A DNA stretch of 57,067 nt from Sphingomonas sanguinis NBRC 13937 (GTDB taxonomy: Bacteria; Pseudomonadota; Alphaproteobacteria; Sphingomonadales; Sphingomonadaceae). The stretch covers positions 1 to 57,067 of the forward strand of contig NZ_BCTY01000022.1 of assembly GCF_001591005.1 (NCBI RefSeq). The letters run 5' to 3'. Positions 27,914-41,965 of the stretch are shown piece by piece. The position numbers and the translations under genes were made by a program. The number at the start of each line of letters is the position of its first letter. Within the stretch, counting starts at the first letter, position 1. A model generated the notes under the pieces. That model was not told the origin of the DNA. It searched no databases and saw only the letters and a list, made by a program, of their open reading frames with translations.

Positions 27914-27949
27914 CAGATCGAACGCCAGATCGAACGCCAGATCGAACGG
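27914..27949. repeat. Three tandem 12-bp repeats
   Basis: CAGATCGAACGC occurs three times head to tail (27914-27925, 27926-27937, 27938-27949, the last with one change). They lie between the convergent DUF4170 and rhomboid genes, outside either coding region. A length-variable site is possible. Confidence 0.75.
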
Positions 27950-27975
27950 ACGTCGGGCATCACGCCCCACCTGTC

Positions 27976-28614
27976 CTACGCGTTACGATAACGCCACAGG
28001 AGAAGCGGGCGAGCAAAGACCAGTCCCGCGATAAACCCGCCGATATGCGCGGCGACGGCAATCGCTCCCATGCCCATCCCGGCATAGCCGATCAGCAGCT
28101 GGATACCGATCCAGCCCGCCGCCAGCCAGAGAACATGGGTGAACTCGGCCGACAGCCCGGCGACGCCCTTGGTCGCCCGCCGCCGCCCGAAGAGCAGCGC
28201 ATAGGCCCCGACAATCGCGGAAATCGCGCCGCTCGCGCCGATCATAGGCATGGGCGAGGCAGGATCGGGAAAATATTGCGCCAACGCGGCGGCATAGGCG
28301 CCCACCACGTACAGGATCGCGATCCCGCGCGGCCCCAGCGCCCGTTCGGTCTGCGCGCCGCAATAGACCAGCATCACCAGATTGAACGCGATATGCGCAA
28401 AACCGCCATGGATCAGCGTCGCGGTCAGCGGCGTCAGGATGGTCGGCACCGCAAAACCGAAATCGGGGGGCAAGGCCGCCCCCTCAAACCGAAGCGGGAT
28501 GAAGCCGCCCGCGACCGCTGCATCCGGCACCATACCGGTGAGGATCAGGGCCAGCGACACGGCCGCCGTGACGGCCGCGATGGCCGTGGTCGCCCGTGCC
28601 GCTGTCCAATTCAT
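27976..28614 (-). CDS. Rhomboid family intramembrane serine protease
   Basis: A 212-residue, mostly hydrophobic protein with about six membrane helices. The catalytic serine is in MIGASGAISAIVGAY and the catalytic histidine in AAHIGGFIAGLVFA. The conserved loop pair HGGFAHIAFNLVMLVYCG matches rhomboid TM2. Rhomboids cut single-pass membrane proteins within the bilayer; no substrate is suggested here. I used the ATG at 28614, directly after the greA stop, rather than 28647, which would overlap greA. It is co-directional with greA. Confidence 0.9.
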   Translation of the reverse strand: MNWTAARATTAIAAVTAAVSLALILTGMVPDAAVAGGFIPLRFEGAALPPDFGFAVPTILTPLTATLIHGGFAHIAFNLVMLVYCGAQTERALGPRGIAILYVVGAYAAALAQYFPDPASPMPMIGASGAISAIVGAYALLFGRRRATKGVAGLSAEFTHVLWLAAGWIGIQLLIGYAGMGMGAIAVAAHIGGFIAGLVFARPLLLWRYRNA

Positions 28615-28618
28615 CGGA

Positions 28619-29095
28619 TCAGATGAACTCGATCTTGCTGACGACATAATAACGGTCGCCCGACGGCACTGTCACCTCGACCTCTTCGTCGAGCTTGCGC
28701 CCGATCAGCGCACGGCCCAGCGGCGAGTTGTAGCTGATGCGGCCGGTCTTGGCGTCCGCCTCGGTCTGGCCGACGATCTGATACTTGACCGGCTTGTCGT
28801 CCTCGTCGAGCAGCGTGACGGTCGCACCGAACACGATCTTGTCGCCCGACAGATCCTTCGGGTCGATGATCTGCGCACGGCTCAGCTTGTCCTCGATGTC
28901 GGCGATCGTCGCCTCCACCTGCCCCTGCCGTTCCTTGGCCGCATGATATTCGGCGTTTTCGGACAGGTCGCCGTGCGCACGTGCTTCCTCGATCGCGTCG
29001 ACGATCAGCGGCCGCTCTTCTTTCAGACGCCGCAGGTCCTGGGTGAGCTTGTCATAGCCCTCCTGGAGCATCGGCATCTTTTCGACGGTCGCCAT
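28619..29095 (-). CDS. greA: Transcription elongation factor GreA
   Basis: A 158-residue factor that reactivates backtracked RNA polymerase by stimulating transcript cleavage. An N-terminal coiled coil ([20 protein letters not shown]) ends in the acidic tip ([20 protein letters not shown]), followed by the FKBP-like C-terminal domain ([17 protein letters not shown] and [16 protein letters not shown]). Length is normal for the family. The ATG at 29095 gives the standard [10 protein letters not shown] start. It lies downstream of carB, separated by a hairpin. Confidence 0.96.
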   Translation of the reverse strand: MATVEKMPMLQEGYDKLTQDLRRLKEERPLIVDAIEEARAHGDLSENAEYHAAKERQGQVEATIADIEDKLSRAQIIDPKDLSGDKIVFGATVTLLDEDDKPVKYQIVGQTEADAKTGRISYNSPLGRALIGRKLDEEVEVTVPSGDRYYVVSKIEFI

Positions 29096-29130
29096 ATTCC
29101 TAGTCCCCAATTCTTACGCATTCCCGGTAC

Positions 29131-29161
29131 GGACCGCCCTCCCAAACCGGGAGAGCGGTCC
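29131..29161 (-). terminator. Hairpin between carB and greA
   Basis: GGACCGC (29131-29137) with CTCCC pairs with GGGAG and GCGGTCC (to 29161) around an AAACC loop, a strong stem with one mismatch. It follows the carB stop on the leftward transcript. No T-tract follows, so partial termination or mRNA protection is as likely as full termination. Confidence 0.5.
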
Positions 29162-29189
29162 GCCAGCACATCATGTTCTCATGTCGGGA

Positions 29190-32522
<3,333 letters not shown>

Positions 32523-32527
32523 TGCGA

Positions 32528-33091
32528 TTATGATTCCGATGAGACGGGTTTTTGCTCGGGTATAAGCTGCTCGGGGGACGGCGGGTCTGGCAGGCCAGCT
32601 GCCGCATTCTGCCCCTCGAGCGCATTAGCAATTCGAATCCAGGCTACCTGAGACTGAACGGCCAACTGATCCCGATCGATATAACCCTGCGAAACATAGG
32701 CACTGGATTGGATATCGGTTTCCGATATCTTGTACCCTAAATGCCGCGATATACTAAAGATCAACTGCGTTTGCTTCGCGGTCATATCTTTATGGTGACT
32801 ATCGACGTTATCTTCGGATGCCCTATATCTGACGACTTCGATGTACTTTTCCCAAGCCGTCATAATGGAAGGGACGTTATTAAACTCGATTGGCACCATA
32901 TTTATAGCAACTGAATATGCTGGATCGGCTGCCATATGCCTCGTATTTATGAGCATACGAAGCGTTTGGGTCTGCCTATCCTTCATACCCGATCGCTGCT
33001 GATACCACAGCGTAATTATAACGGCAGAAATCGGACCAACGAACAAACCGATCAGGTTTATGAATTCGTAGATCTTCATGCCGTAGATCAT
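32528..33091 (-). CDS. DUF6680-like single-pass membrane protein inserted between carA and carB
   Basis: A 187-residue protein with one N-terminal membrane segment ([20 protein letters not shown]) and a cytoplasmic domain with [40 protein letters not shown] and [20 protein letters not shown]. The pattern resembles DUF6680, of unknown function, by memory only. Base composition is strikingly different: positions 32761-32820 hold 27 G/C of 60 (45 percent), against 41 of 60 in carB at 30001-30060. The start ATG at 33091 overlaps the carA stop as ATGA, so it is co-translated with carA; 33079 is an alternative. It looks horizontally acquired and has split carAB. Confidence 0.72.
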   Translation of the reverse strand: MIYGMKIYEFINLIGLFVGPISAVIITLWYQQRSGMKDRQTQTLRMLINTRHMAADPAYSVAINMVPIEFNNVPSIMTAWEKYIEVVRYRASEDNVDSHHKDMTAKQTQLIFSISRHLGYKISETDIQSSAYVSQGYIDRDQLAVQSQVAWIRIANALEGQNAAAGLPDPPSPEQLIPEQKPVSSES

Positions 33092-34272
33092 GACCGAAGC
33101 GCCCCCACGAACCGCTCGAACAGATAGAAGCTGTCCTGCGGCCCCGGCGAAGCCTCGGGATGGTACTGGACCGAGAAGGCCGGGCGGTCGGTGAGTTCCA
33201 GACCCGCATTCGACCCGTCGAACAGCGACACATGCGTCTCGCGCGCGTTCGCAGGGAGCGTCTCGCGCTCGACCGCGAAGCCGTGGTTCATGCTGGTGAT
33301 TTCGACCAGACCGTCGGACAGGCGCTTGACCGGGTGGTTCGCGCCGCGATGCCCCTGGTGCATCTTCGAGGTCTTGGCGCCGACCGCCAGACCCAGAAGC
33401 TGGTGGCCCAGGCAGATGCCGAACAGTGGCTTGCCGGTGTCGAGCAGCTGGCGGATGACCGGCACCGCATATTCGCCGGTCGCCGCCGGATCGCCGGGGC
33501 CGTTGGACAGGAAGATGCCGTCCGGGTTCAGCGCCATCACATCCTCATAGGACGCGGTGGCGGGGACCACCGACACCTTCGCACCCGCCTGAACCAGGTT
33601 GCGGAAGATGTTGTGCTTGCTGCCATAATCGATCGCGACGACGTGCGGGCGATCCTCGCCCTCCGCGCCCGCATAGCCGAAGCCCAGCCGCCACAGGCCG
33701 CCCTCGCGCGTCTCGCCCCAGCCATAATGAAGCTCGGTCGACACGTCCTTGGCGAGGTCCATGCCCTCCAGACCCGGCCAAGCGCGCGCCTTTTCGAGCA
33801 GCGCGGCAATGTCGAACTCGCCGGATGCCGAATGGGCGATCACGCCGTTGGGTGCGCCAGCGGCACGGATGCGGCGGGTCAGCGCGCGGGTGTCGATGCC
33901 CGCCAGGCCGATGCGGTTGTGCCGCGCCATCCAGCCCGCCAGGTTCTCCATGGCGCGGAAGTTGGACGGGGCGGTCGGGTCCTCGCGGACGATCATGCCC
34001 AGCGCGTGCGGCGCGTCCGCCTCGATATCGTCGGGATTCGCGCCGACATTGCCGATATGCGGGAAGGTGAAGGTGATGATCTGGCCCGCGAAGGACGGGT
34101 CGGTCATGATCTCTTGATAACCGGTCATCGCGGTGTGGAAGCACACCTCTCCGACGGCATCACCCTCGACGCCGAAACCGCGCCCCCATAACACGTCTCC
34201 GCTTGCCAGAACGAGAACGCCCGTGGCGCCTTCAGGCTTTTCGGGCATGGCGAATGGCTTGGCGTCGGCCAT
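33088..34272 (-). CDS. carA: Carbamoyl-phosphate synthase small subunit
   Basis: A 394-residue glutaminase subunit supplying ammonia to CarB. The N-terminal CPSase domain (EVCFHTAMTGYQEIMTDPSF and PHIGNVGANPDDIEA) is followed by a class I amidotransferase with nucleophile Cys287 in GICLGHQLLGLA. Its catalytic His and Glu lie in SVQYHPEASPGPQ. Length is normal. AGGAG lies 12 nt before the ATG. It is the first gene of the leftward car unit and is divergent from yqeY. Confidence 0.97.
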   Translation of the reverse strand: MADAKPFAMPEKPEGATGVLVLASGDVLWGRGFGVEGDAVGEVCFHTAMTGYQEIMTDPSFAGQIITFTFPHIGNVGANPDDIEADAPHALGMIVREDPTAPSNFRAMENLAGWMARHNRIGLAGIDTRALTRRIRAAGAPNGVIAHSASGEFDIAALLEKARAWPGLEGMDLAKDVSTELHYGWGETREGGLWRLGFGYAGAEGEDRPHVVAIDYGSKHNIFRNLVQAGAKVSVVPATASYEDVMALNPDGIFLSNGPGDPAATGEYAVPVIRQLLDTGKPLFGICLGHQLLGLAVGAKTSKMHQGHRGANHPVKRLSDGLVEITSMNHGFAVERETLPANARETHVSLFDGSNAGLELTDRPAFSVQYHPEASPGPQDSFYLFERFVGALRS

Positions 34273-34412
34273 GATCGGCGGGCACTCCTGCTAAAATGTC
34301 TGCAATGTCGCTAAGTGGCGTCCGCTAGGCCCATCGGGCCGCGCCGTCAACCGGTTCACGGAATTGGTTCCATCGGCTATCGTCCCCGCCTTTCAGACAA
34401 GACGGAAAAAAC

Positions 34413-34865
34413 ATGATTCGCGACGACATCAAGGCCGCGCAGGTGGCCGCCATGAAAGCGGGCGACAAGGAAAGCCGCGCGGCGATCAGCCTGATCCAGG
34501 CCGCCATCAAGAACCGCGACATCGAACTCCGCACCGGCGAAGCGCCCGCTGACGACGACATGGTCGTGATCGAAGTGCTGCAGAAGATGGTCAAGCAGCG
34601 CCGCGAATCGATCGCCATGTACGAACAGGGCGGCCGTCAGGAACTCGCCGACGCCGAAAAGGCCGAGGTCGCGGTGATCGAACGCTTCCTGCCGCAGACG
34701 CTGAGCGAGGATGAGACCAAGGCCGCCATCGAGGCGATCAAGGCGGAGATCGGGGCGAGCGGCATGAAGGATATGGGCCGGGTGATGGCCGAGTTGAAGG
34801 CGCGGCATGCGGCGGTGCTGGATATGAGCAAGGCCAGCGGGTTGGTAAAGGCGGCTTTGGCGTGA
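34413..34865 (+). CDS. yqeY: GatB/YqeY domain-containing protein
   Basis: A 150-residue helical protein: MIRDDIKAAQVAAMKAGDKE, then VVIEVLQKMVKQRRESIAMY, VAVIERFLPQTLSEDETKAA and the end MSKASGLVKAALA. It corresponds to the tRNA-binding tail domain of GatB found as a stand-alone YqeY protein, often next to dnaG. The exact role is unknown; involvement with amidotransferase or tRNA charging quality is the family suggestion. Normal length. Confidence 0.92.
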   Translation: MIRDDIKAAQVAAMKAGDKESRAAISLIQAAIKNRDIELRTGEAPADDDMVVIEVLQKMVKQRRESIAMYEQGGRQELADAEKAEVAVIERFLPQTLSEDETKAAIEAIKAEIGASGMKDMGRVMAELKARHAAVLDMSKASGLVKAALA

Positions 34866-34866
34866 T

Positions 34867-35427
34867 GTGAGGTGGGGAGTGGGGCTGGTGCGGGGTTTCG
34901 ATCGCGAGCGTGGTCCCCTCCCCCAACCCCTCCCGCCTGCGGGAGAGGAGCCTGTTTCGCTTCGTGGAGAGGACCGCCCTCCACCCCGAGCGCATCCCCT
35001 CCCGCAGGCGGGAGGGGACCGAGGGGAGGGCCCGCGACCTTTCCGCGAAAACCGCCCGACGCGGAAGGCGCGAGCACTTCGCCTCAATCCGACCGATGCG
35101 GAACGGAGACTTTGGCGGGCCCTATCGAGGCGCCAGGTCGCAGGCGTTCGCTTCAACCGGCAGGTACCCGTCGGCCCTTATATCGCCGACTTCGCCGCCC
35201 GATCGGAAAAGCTGATCGTTGAAGTCGATGGCGGTCAACACGATGCCCAAGCCGCTTATGATGAAGCCCGCACGAGCTATCTCGAAGCCCAAGGCTGGCG
35301 GGTGATCCGCTTCTGGAACAACGATGTTCTGGGTAACCTGCAAGGCGTCGTCGAAACCATTGAGCGCGCGCTCGCGGACAAGCCCTCCCCTCGATCCCCT
35401 CCCGCCTGCGGGAGGGGAAGCGTTTGA
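34867..35427 (+). CDS. DUF559 nuclease-like ORF fused to REP sequence at both ends
   Basis: The frame encodes a DUF559 domain from about residue 66 to 170: RKARALRLNPTDAERRLWRA, FNRQVPVGPYIADFAARSEK, LIVEVDGGQHDAQAAYDE and GWRVIRFWNNDVLGNL. DUF559 has a Vsr/PD-(D/E)XK-like nuclease fold; the E-x-D-G-x-x-H in VEVDGGQH is the expected acidic site. Upstream in frame, residues 17-60 are translated palindromic repeat (PLPQPLPPAGEE and HPLPQAGGDRGEG), and the last residues (SPRSPPACGRGSV) are repeat as well. The only in-frame start codons before the domain are GTG at 34867, 34879 and 34888, so either the repeat is translated or the original start is lost. It may be a degrading gene or a mobile unit. 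Confidence 0.65.
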   Translation: MRWGVGLVRGFDRERGPLPQPLPPAGEEPVSLRGEDRPPPRAHPLPQAGGDRGEGPRPFRENRPTRKARALRLNPTDAERRLWRALSRRQVAGVRFNRQVPVGPYIADFAARSEKLIVEVDGGQHDAQAAYDEARTSYLEAQGWRVIRFWNNDVLGNLQGVVETIERALADKPSPRSPPACGRGSV

Positions 35428-35497
35428 GGCGCGGACACCCCTAACCTCAATCCCTGCAAGCTCCCCTCCCGCAAGCGGGAGGGGCTGGGGGAGGGCA
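34914..35497. repeat. Four REP-like palindromes as nested inverted pairs around DUF559
   Basis: Copies lie at about 34914-34950 (A), 34993-35030 (B), 35383-35420 (C) and 35458-35497 (D). Each has a core CCTCCCGC..GCGGGAGG hairpin and a directional CCCTCCCC flank. B and C are inverted with respect to each other and match at 36 of 38 positions; A and D are inverted with a more diverged match sharing CCCTCCCCCA. The order is A-forward, B-reverse, DUF559, C-forward, D-reverse, like REP doublets flanking a gene. The 147 bases after the DUF559 stop to dnaG hold only D and no other signal. Confidence 0.85.
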
Positions 35498-35574
35498 AAC
35501 CCGGACCATCCGTACACCCCCACCCCTTGCCAAAACACCCCCATCCCGCTACAAATTATAATCGCGCGGACGCC

Positions 35575-37422
35575 ATGAGCCTGACCCCGCAATTCCTTGA
35601 CGAGCTTCGCACTCGGACCAGTCTGTCGGCGCTAATCGGCAAGACGGTGAAGCTGCAAAAGGCCGGCCGGGAATATAAGGGCTGCTGCCCTTTCCATAAC
35701 GAAAAGACGCCCAGCTTCTACGTCAACGACGACAAGGGCTTCTACCATTGCTTCGGCTGTTCGGCGCATGGCGATGCCATTCGCTGGATGACCGACCAGC
35801 GCGGCCTGCCCTTCATCGATGCGGTCAAGGAACTGGCGCAGGTCGCCGGGCTCGACATGCCCGAGCAGGACCGCCGCGCCGCCCAAAAGGCGGAGCGCGC
35901 CAAGGGCCTGCACGACGCGATGGCCGATGCCGCCGCATGGTTTTCCGAACAGCTGGGCGGCCTATCGGGCGGTGATGCACGCGAGTTGCTGACCCGCCGC
36001 CGGGTCACGCCAGACACGGCCCGCGCCTTTGGTCTGGGCTTCGCGCCCGACAGCCGGGGCAAGCTGAAGGCCGCGCTCAAGGATTATGGCGATCCCGCGC
36101 TGATCGAGTGCGGGCTGCTCATCAAGGTCGACGGCAAGGACCCGTATGACCGGTTCCGCGGCCGCTTGATGATCCCGATCCGCGACGCACGCGGCCGGGT
36201 GATCGCGTTCGGCGGCCGGATCATCAGCGACGGCGAACCGAAGTACTTGAACTCGCCCGACACGCCGCTCTTCGACAAAGGCCGCACGCTCTACAATCTC
36301 GACCGCGCCGCGCCTGCGGTGCGCAAGTCCGGCCGCGTGCTGGTGGTCGAGGGCTATATGGACGTGATCGCCCTCGCCCAGGCCGGGATCGCAGAAGCCG
36401 TCGCACCGCTCGGCACCGCGTTGACCGAGCATCAGCTGGAACGGCTGTGGCGGATGGTCGACGTGCCGACGCTCTGCTTCGACGGCGATGCGGCGGGGCA
36501 GAAGGCCGCGATCCGCGCCGCGCACCGTGCGCTGCCGCTGCTCCAGCCGGGCAAGAGCCTGTCCTTCGTCACCCTGCCGCAGGGCCAGGACCCCGACGAT
36601 CTGGTCCAGGAAAAGGGTGCGGCGGGCTTCGAGGCGGTGCTGACCCGCGCCACGCCGCTCAGCGACCTGCTCTGGCAGTCTGAGATCGCGCAGGCCCAGA
36701 CCGACACACCCGAGGGCCGCGCCGCGCTGAAACAGCGGCTGGAGGAATTGGCGCAGCAGATCCCGCACAAGGATCTCGCCTACGAATATAAGCGCGCGAT
36801 GATGTCGCGCTATTTCGACATCTTCGGCATCCGGCGGGTCAACGCGGCGGCGGTGCATCAGGCGGTGGCCGAGGCCAATCGCCATGTCGGGCGCGGTGTC
36901 GAGTACAGCCTGAAGCGCGCGGTGCTGCTCGGCCTGATGCGCTATCCGCATGTGCTGTGCCGCTATATGGACGAGATCAGCCGGTTGGACATGGGCGACC
37001 GCTATCTCAACGACTGGCGGCATCACCTGCTCGACGCAGCGGTCAACGACCCGCATCTGTCGCGCAAGGACGCCGCCGAGGCCGAAAGCCTGATCGAACA
37101 GATCATGGCGACCACCGACGTCCATCCGATCGACGCGCGCGACTATACCCGCGACCTGGCGTTCAGCTTCTTCAGCAAGACCAGTGATCCGGCCATTGCG
37201 GTCCGCGATCTGGAAAAGATCATCGAGGTCATGCTGGAGGAAAGCGAGACGCGCGCGAACCGCGAACGCGCGGTGCAGGCGTTCCAGACCGACATGACCG
37301 AGGATCGCTTCGCCGAGCAGACGCGGTGCCACGCCGCGCACGCGCAATCGCTGGACCAGCTCTATAGCTGGCTGGAGGCGGCGCGCGATCTAGCCGAGAA
37401 GCAAGCCGGGGAGGCCGCTTGA
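35575..37422 (+). CDS. dnaG: DNA primase
   Basis: A 615-residue primase making RNA primers at the replication fork. The CHC2 zinc domain is complete (GCCPFHNEKTPSFYVND and GFYHCFGCSAHGDAIRWM). The TOPRIM polymerase domain has RVLVVEGYMDVIALAQAG and CFDGDAAGQKAA. A C-terminal DnaB-interaction domain follows. The ATG at 35575 gives the usual MSLTPQFLDELR start; an upstream in-frame ATG at 35527 lies in repeat-flanking sequence. It precedes rpoD as in the macromolecular synthesis arrangement. Confidence 0.96.
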   Translation: MSLTPQFLDELRTRTSLSALIGKTVKLQKAGREYKGCCPFHNEKTPSFYVNDDKGFYHCFGCSAHGDAIRWMTDQRGLPFIDAVKELAQVAGLDMPEQDRRAAQKAERAKGLHDAMADAAAWFSEQLGGLSGGDARELLTRRRVTPDTARAFGLGFAPDSRGKLKAALKDYGDPALIECGLLIKVDGKDPYDRFRGRLMIPIRDARGRVIAFGGRIISDGEPKYLNSPDTPLFDKGRTLYNLDRAAPAVRKSGRVLVVEGYMDVIALAQAGIAEAVAPLGTALTEHQLERLWRMVDVPTLCFDGDAAGQKAAIRAAHRALPLLQPGKSLSFVTLPQGQDPDDLVQEKGAAGFEAVLTRATPLSDLLWQSEIAQAQTDTPEGRAALKQRLEELAQQIPHKDLAYEYKRAMMSRYFDIFGIRRVNAAAVHQAVAEANRHVGRGVEYSLKRAVLLGLMRYPHVLCRYMDEISRLDMGDRYLNDWRHHLLDAAVNDPHLSRKDAAEAESLIEQIMATTDVHPIDARDYTRDLAFSFFSKTSDPAIAVRDLEKIIEVMLEESETRANRERAVQAFQTDMTEDRFAEQTRCHAAHAQSLDQLYSWLEAARDLAEKQAGEAA

Positions 37423-37564
37423 TACAGCACCTCTCCCGCCCCATATCCGGGGCATATTGGGCGACCCACGCCCGCACTGGAAAATTACGCATGGCCCCCT
37501 CACCCGCTTGCATCACCTGCGAGCGGTGTGACAGAGGCCGGGCACGGAACCCTGAGGGCATTTG

Positions 37565-39592
<2,028 letters not shown>

Positions 39593-39617
39593 GGTTGGGT
39601 TTGGATTTTAACGAAAC

Positions 39618-39650
39618 GGGTCGCCGGTCGAAGGATCGGCGGCCCTTTTT
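39618..39650 (+). terminator. Intrinsic terminator of rpoD
   Basis: GGG-CGCCGGTC and GATCGGCG-CCC form a stem with a GAAG loop, followed by TTTTT at 39646-39650. It lies 25 nt after the rpoD stop codon and is a textbook rho-independent terminator. Confidence 0.85.
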
Positions 39651-39729
39651 CATGCTCACCCATTTTCGAATGATGGATCAGCAGCCCCAGCCCCTCCACA
39701 ATCGTGGCCGAAAGGGGTATCGGGCGCGC

Positions 39730-40371
39730 ATGAAGTATGCGTTGCCGCTCCTCGCGCTGCTGACCGCCGCAGCGCCCGCGAACCAGAATGTCCCCCGCCC
39801 CGGCTATGTCCGGGTGCAGATCAACACCTCCGAAGGGCCGATCGTCGTCGCGCTCGACGCGCGCCGGGCGCCCGCGACCACGAAGAATTTCCTGGCCTAT
39901 GTCGATGACGGGCGGTTCGACGGGACGGTCTTCTACCGGACCGCGCGCGACAAGCGTGATCCGAAGAAGGGCTTCGTGCAGGGCGGCATCCGTACTGATG
40001 CGCGGCGCATCCTGCCCCCCTTCCCGCTGGAGACGACGACCAAGACCGGGATCAAGCATCTCGACGGCGCGATCTCGATGGCGCGGGGCGCGACGCCGCA
40101 ATCGGCGGGCGGCAACTTCGTCCTCACCGTCGGCCCTGCGCCCGGCCTGGACGCGCGGCCGGGCTATGACGGCTATGCTGCCTTCGGCCATGTCGTGGCG
40201 GGGATGGATACGGTGAAGAAGATCCTCGCCAAGCCCTCGGGCGGGGGCATGGATGCGATGAAGGGGCAGATGATCCTGCAGCCCGTCAAGGTCTTCAACG
40301 TCAAGCGGCTGGACGGCAAACCGCATCCGACCGGCGAGCCCAAGATGTGGCTGTATAATTTCGGGGGGTGA
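39730..40371 (+). CDS. Cyclophilin-type peptidylprolyl isomerase, exported
   Basis: A 213-residue protein with a signal peptide ([20 protein letters not shown]) and a cyclophilin domain: [78 protein letters not shown] and [16 protein letters not shown]. It catalyses cis-trans isomerisation of Xaa-Pro bonds in the periplasm to help outer membrane protein folding. An insertion ([11 protein letters not shown]) near the active site is common in alphaproteobacterial members. It stands alone between the rpoD terminator and a convergent terminator shared with rplS. Confidence 0.9.
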   Translation: MKYALPLLALLTAAAPANQNVPRPGYVRVQINTSEGPIVVALDARRAPATTKNFLAYVDDGRFDGTVFYRTARDKRDPKKGFVQGGIRTDARRILPPFPLETTTKTGIKHLDGAISMARGATPQSAGGNFVLTVGPAPGLDARPGYDGYAAFGHVVAGMDTVKKILAKPSGGGMDAMKGQMILQPVKVFNVKRLDGKPHPTGEPKMWLYNFGG

Positions 40372-40392
40372 AGCCCCTCTCCCGCCAAAGAA

Positions 40393-40428
40393 AAAGGGCG
40401 GCGGCACCGCTTGGTGCCACCGCCCTTT
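40393..40428. terminator. Bidirectional terminator between the cyclophilin and rplS
   Basis: AAAGGGCG and CGCCCTTT enclose GGCACC-GCTT-GGTGCC, a long stem with one mismatch. A-runs on one side give T-tracts on both strands, stronger for the leftward rplS transcript. It terminates the trmD-rplS unit and the convergent cyclophilin gene. Confidence 0.8.
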
Positions 40429-40461
40429 CCTGTCGAACCGCTGGACAGTCCGCCGCGCCGA

Positions 40462-40854
40462 TTACTCGGCGGCTGCGGTGCCCTTGGCCGGACGCGGATC
40501 GCGACGCTCGGCGATACGCGCCGACTTGCCGGTGCGACCACGCAGGTAATAGAGCTTCGCACGACGCACGGCGCCGCGACGAACCACTTCGATCGAGTCG
40601 ACGTTCGGCGAGTAGAGCGGGAAGACGCGCTCCACACCCTCACCGAAGGAGATCTTGCGGACGGTGAACGACGAGCCCATGCCCTTGTTCGCGCGGGCGA
40701 TGCAGACGCCCTCATAGAACTGGACGCGGGTGCGCTCGCCTTCGACGACCTTCACACCGACCTTCAGCGTGTCGCCGGGGCGGAATTCCGGGATCTTCTT
40801 CGTCTCGTTGAACTTGGCGATCTGCTCAGCTTCGATCTGCTGGATCACGTTCAT
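40462..40854 (-). CDS. rplS: 50S ribosomal protein L19
   Basis: A 130-residue ribosomal protein at the 30S-50S interface. Conserved L19 blocks are [60 protein letters not shown] and [21 protein letters not shown] short Ala/Glu tail is extra. The ATG at 40854 has GAGG nine bases upstream. It follows trmD closely, as is universal for this pair. Confidence 0.97.
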   Translation of the reverse strand: MNVIQQIEAEQIAKFNETKKIPEFRPGDTLKVGVKVVEGERTRVQFYEGVCIARANKGMGSSFTVRKISFGEGVERVFPLYSPNVDSIEVVRRGAVRRAKLYYLRGRTGKSARIAERRDPRPAKGTAAAE

Positions 40855-40865
40855 GACTTCATTCC

Positions 40866-41585
40866 TCAATCGTCGCCGCGCGCCAGAGGGCGACCGACCC
40901 GAACGCCCTCATGACGTTCCCAAAGGTCCGGCCGCCTTGACCGTGTATCCTCGCAAGCCCTGGCATGACGCCATTTTGCGATTTTCGCATGATCCCCCGA
41001 TCGCAGCACTTCAGGGATCGTGCGCCCTTCCCACTCAGCAGGTCGGGTATATTGCGGATATTCGAGGAGGCCGCTTTCGAAGCTTTCCTCGACTCCACTG
41101 GAAGCCGCGCCCATTACGCCGGGAAGCAGCCGAACGCAAGCGTCGAGCAGCACTAGCGCGCCCATCTCGCCGCCCGACAGGATATAGTCGCCGATTGACA
41201 CCTGTTCGATGCCGCGCGCCTCGAACAGGCGCTCGTCGAATCCCTCGAACCGGCCGCACAGGATGGTGACGCCCGGCCCCGCCGCGAGTTCGCGGACACG
41301 CGGCTGGGTCAGGGGAGCCCCACGCGGCGTCATCGCCAGCACGGGGCGGTCGTCGGCCACCGAATCCACCGCCGCCGCCAGCACATCGGCGCGCAACACC
41401 ATGCCCGCGCCGCCACCGGCTGGCGTGTCGTCGACCGAGCGATGCTTGTCGGTGGCGAAGTCCCTGATCTGCACCGCCTCCAGCGCCCAGCGATCCTCGC
41501 GCAGCGCCCGTCCCGCCAGCGAGTGGCCCAAAGGTCCGGGAAACATCTCTGGATAGAGCGTCAATATCGTTGCGCGAAAGGTCAC
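40866..41585 (-). CDS. trmD: tRNA (guanine-N1-)-methyltransferase
   Basis: A 239-residue SPOUT methyltransferase that makes m1G37 in tRNAs reading CNN codons, needed to prevent frameshifting. The conserved blocks are [60 protein letters not shown] and [20 protein letters not shown], whose knot binds S-adenosylmethionine. The C-terminal region has PEYTRP-like sequence ([19 protein letters not shown]). The start is GTG at 41585, overlapping the vapC stop as GTGA. It has therefore been separated from rimM, its usual upstream partner, and is translationally coupled to a toxin gene. Confidence 0.96.
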   Translation of the reverse strand: MTFRATILTLYPEMFPGPLGHSLAGRALREDRWALEAVQIRDFATDKHRSVDDTPAGGGAGMVLRADVLAAAVDSVADDRPVLAMTPRGAPLTQPRVRELAAGPGVTILCGRFEGFDERLFEARGIEQVSIGDYILSGGEMGALVLLDACVRLLPGVMGAASSGVEESFESGLLEYPQYTRPAEWEGRTIPEVLRSGDHAKIAKWRHARACEDTRSRRPDLWERHEGVRVGRPLARGDD

Positions 41586-41965
41586 AGCGTCCAGTTCTCG
41601 ATAGTCAGGCCGGGAATGTCGGCGAAGTCGGCTTCGTTGTTGGTCACCAGTGTCAGACCTGTCGCCAGGGCATGGCCACCGATCAGGCGATCGAACCGAC
41701 CCCGCCGGAAGGGGATCGTCGCGTAGGCCGAGGCAGCGCGCTGGTCGAACGGCAATATCGGCACGCGCTCGAAAAAGCGATCGAATGCCGCGATAGCTTC
41801 CGCACCATGATGTTCGAGGCCCCTCATAATCTCGGCATAGGTGATTGCGGATGCAACCGCACTGCCTGGTTCACAGCTGGCGAGCCGCCTTGCAGCGGTT
41901 CCCGCAGCGTCGCGCAGGACATAGATGCAAATATTGGAGTCGAGCAGATAGCGCGCCTCAATCAC
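41582..41965 (-). CDS. vapC: VapC-type PIN domain ribonuclease toxin
   Basis: A 127-residue PIN domain: [13 protein letters not shown] with the first Asp, [16 protein letters not shown] with the conserved Glu, [19 protein letters not shown] with the third acidic residue and [16 protein letters not shown] with the last. VapC toxins cleave specific RNAs, often tRNA anticodon loops. The GTG at 41965 overlaps the antitoxin stop by 8 nt and gives the standard short N-terminus; ATG at 41983 would add six residues. Its stop codon overlaps the trmD start. The intact acidic tetrad suggests an active enzyme. Confidence 0.88.
   Translation of the reverse strand: MIEARYLLDSNICIYVLRDAAGTAARRLASCEPGSAVASAITYAEIMRGLEHHGAEAIAAFDRFFERVPILPFDQRAASAYATIPFRRGRFDRLIGGHALATGLTLVTNNEADFADIPGLTIENWTL

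Noticed and set aside
27643..27963. A 106-codon reverse frame containing IWRSIWRSIW
   Set aside because: The repeat of residues is just the 12-bp tandem repeat read in frame; it overlaps DUF4170 antisense and has no ribosome site.
34914..35497. CRISPR-like array from the repeated CCTCCCGC..GCGGGAGG units
   Set aside because: Only four copies, alternating orientation, unequal spacing and coding sequence between them; REP-like palindromes fit better.
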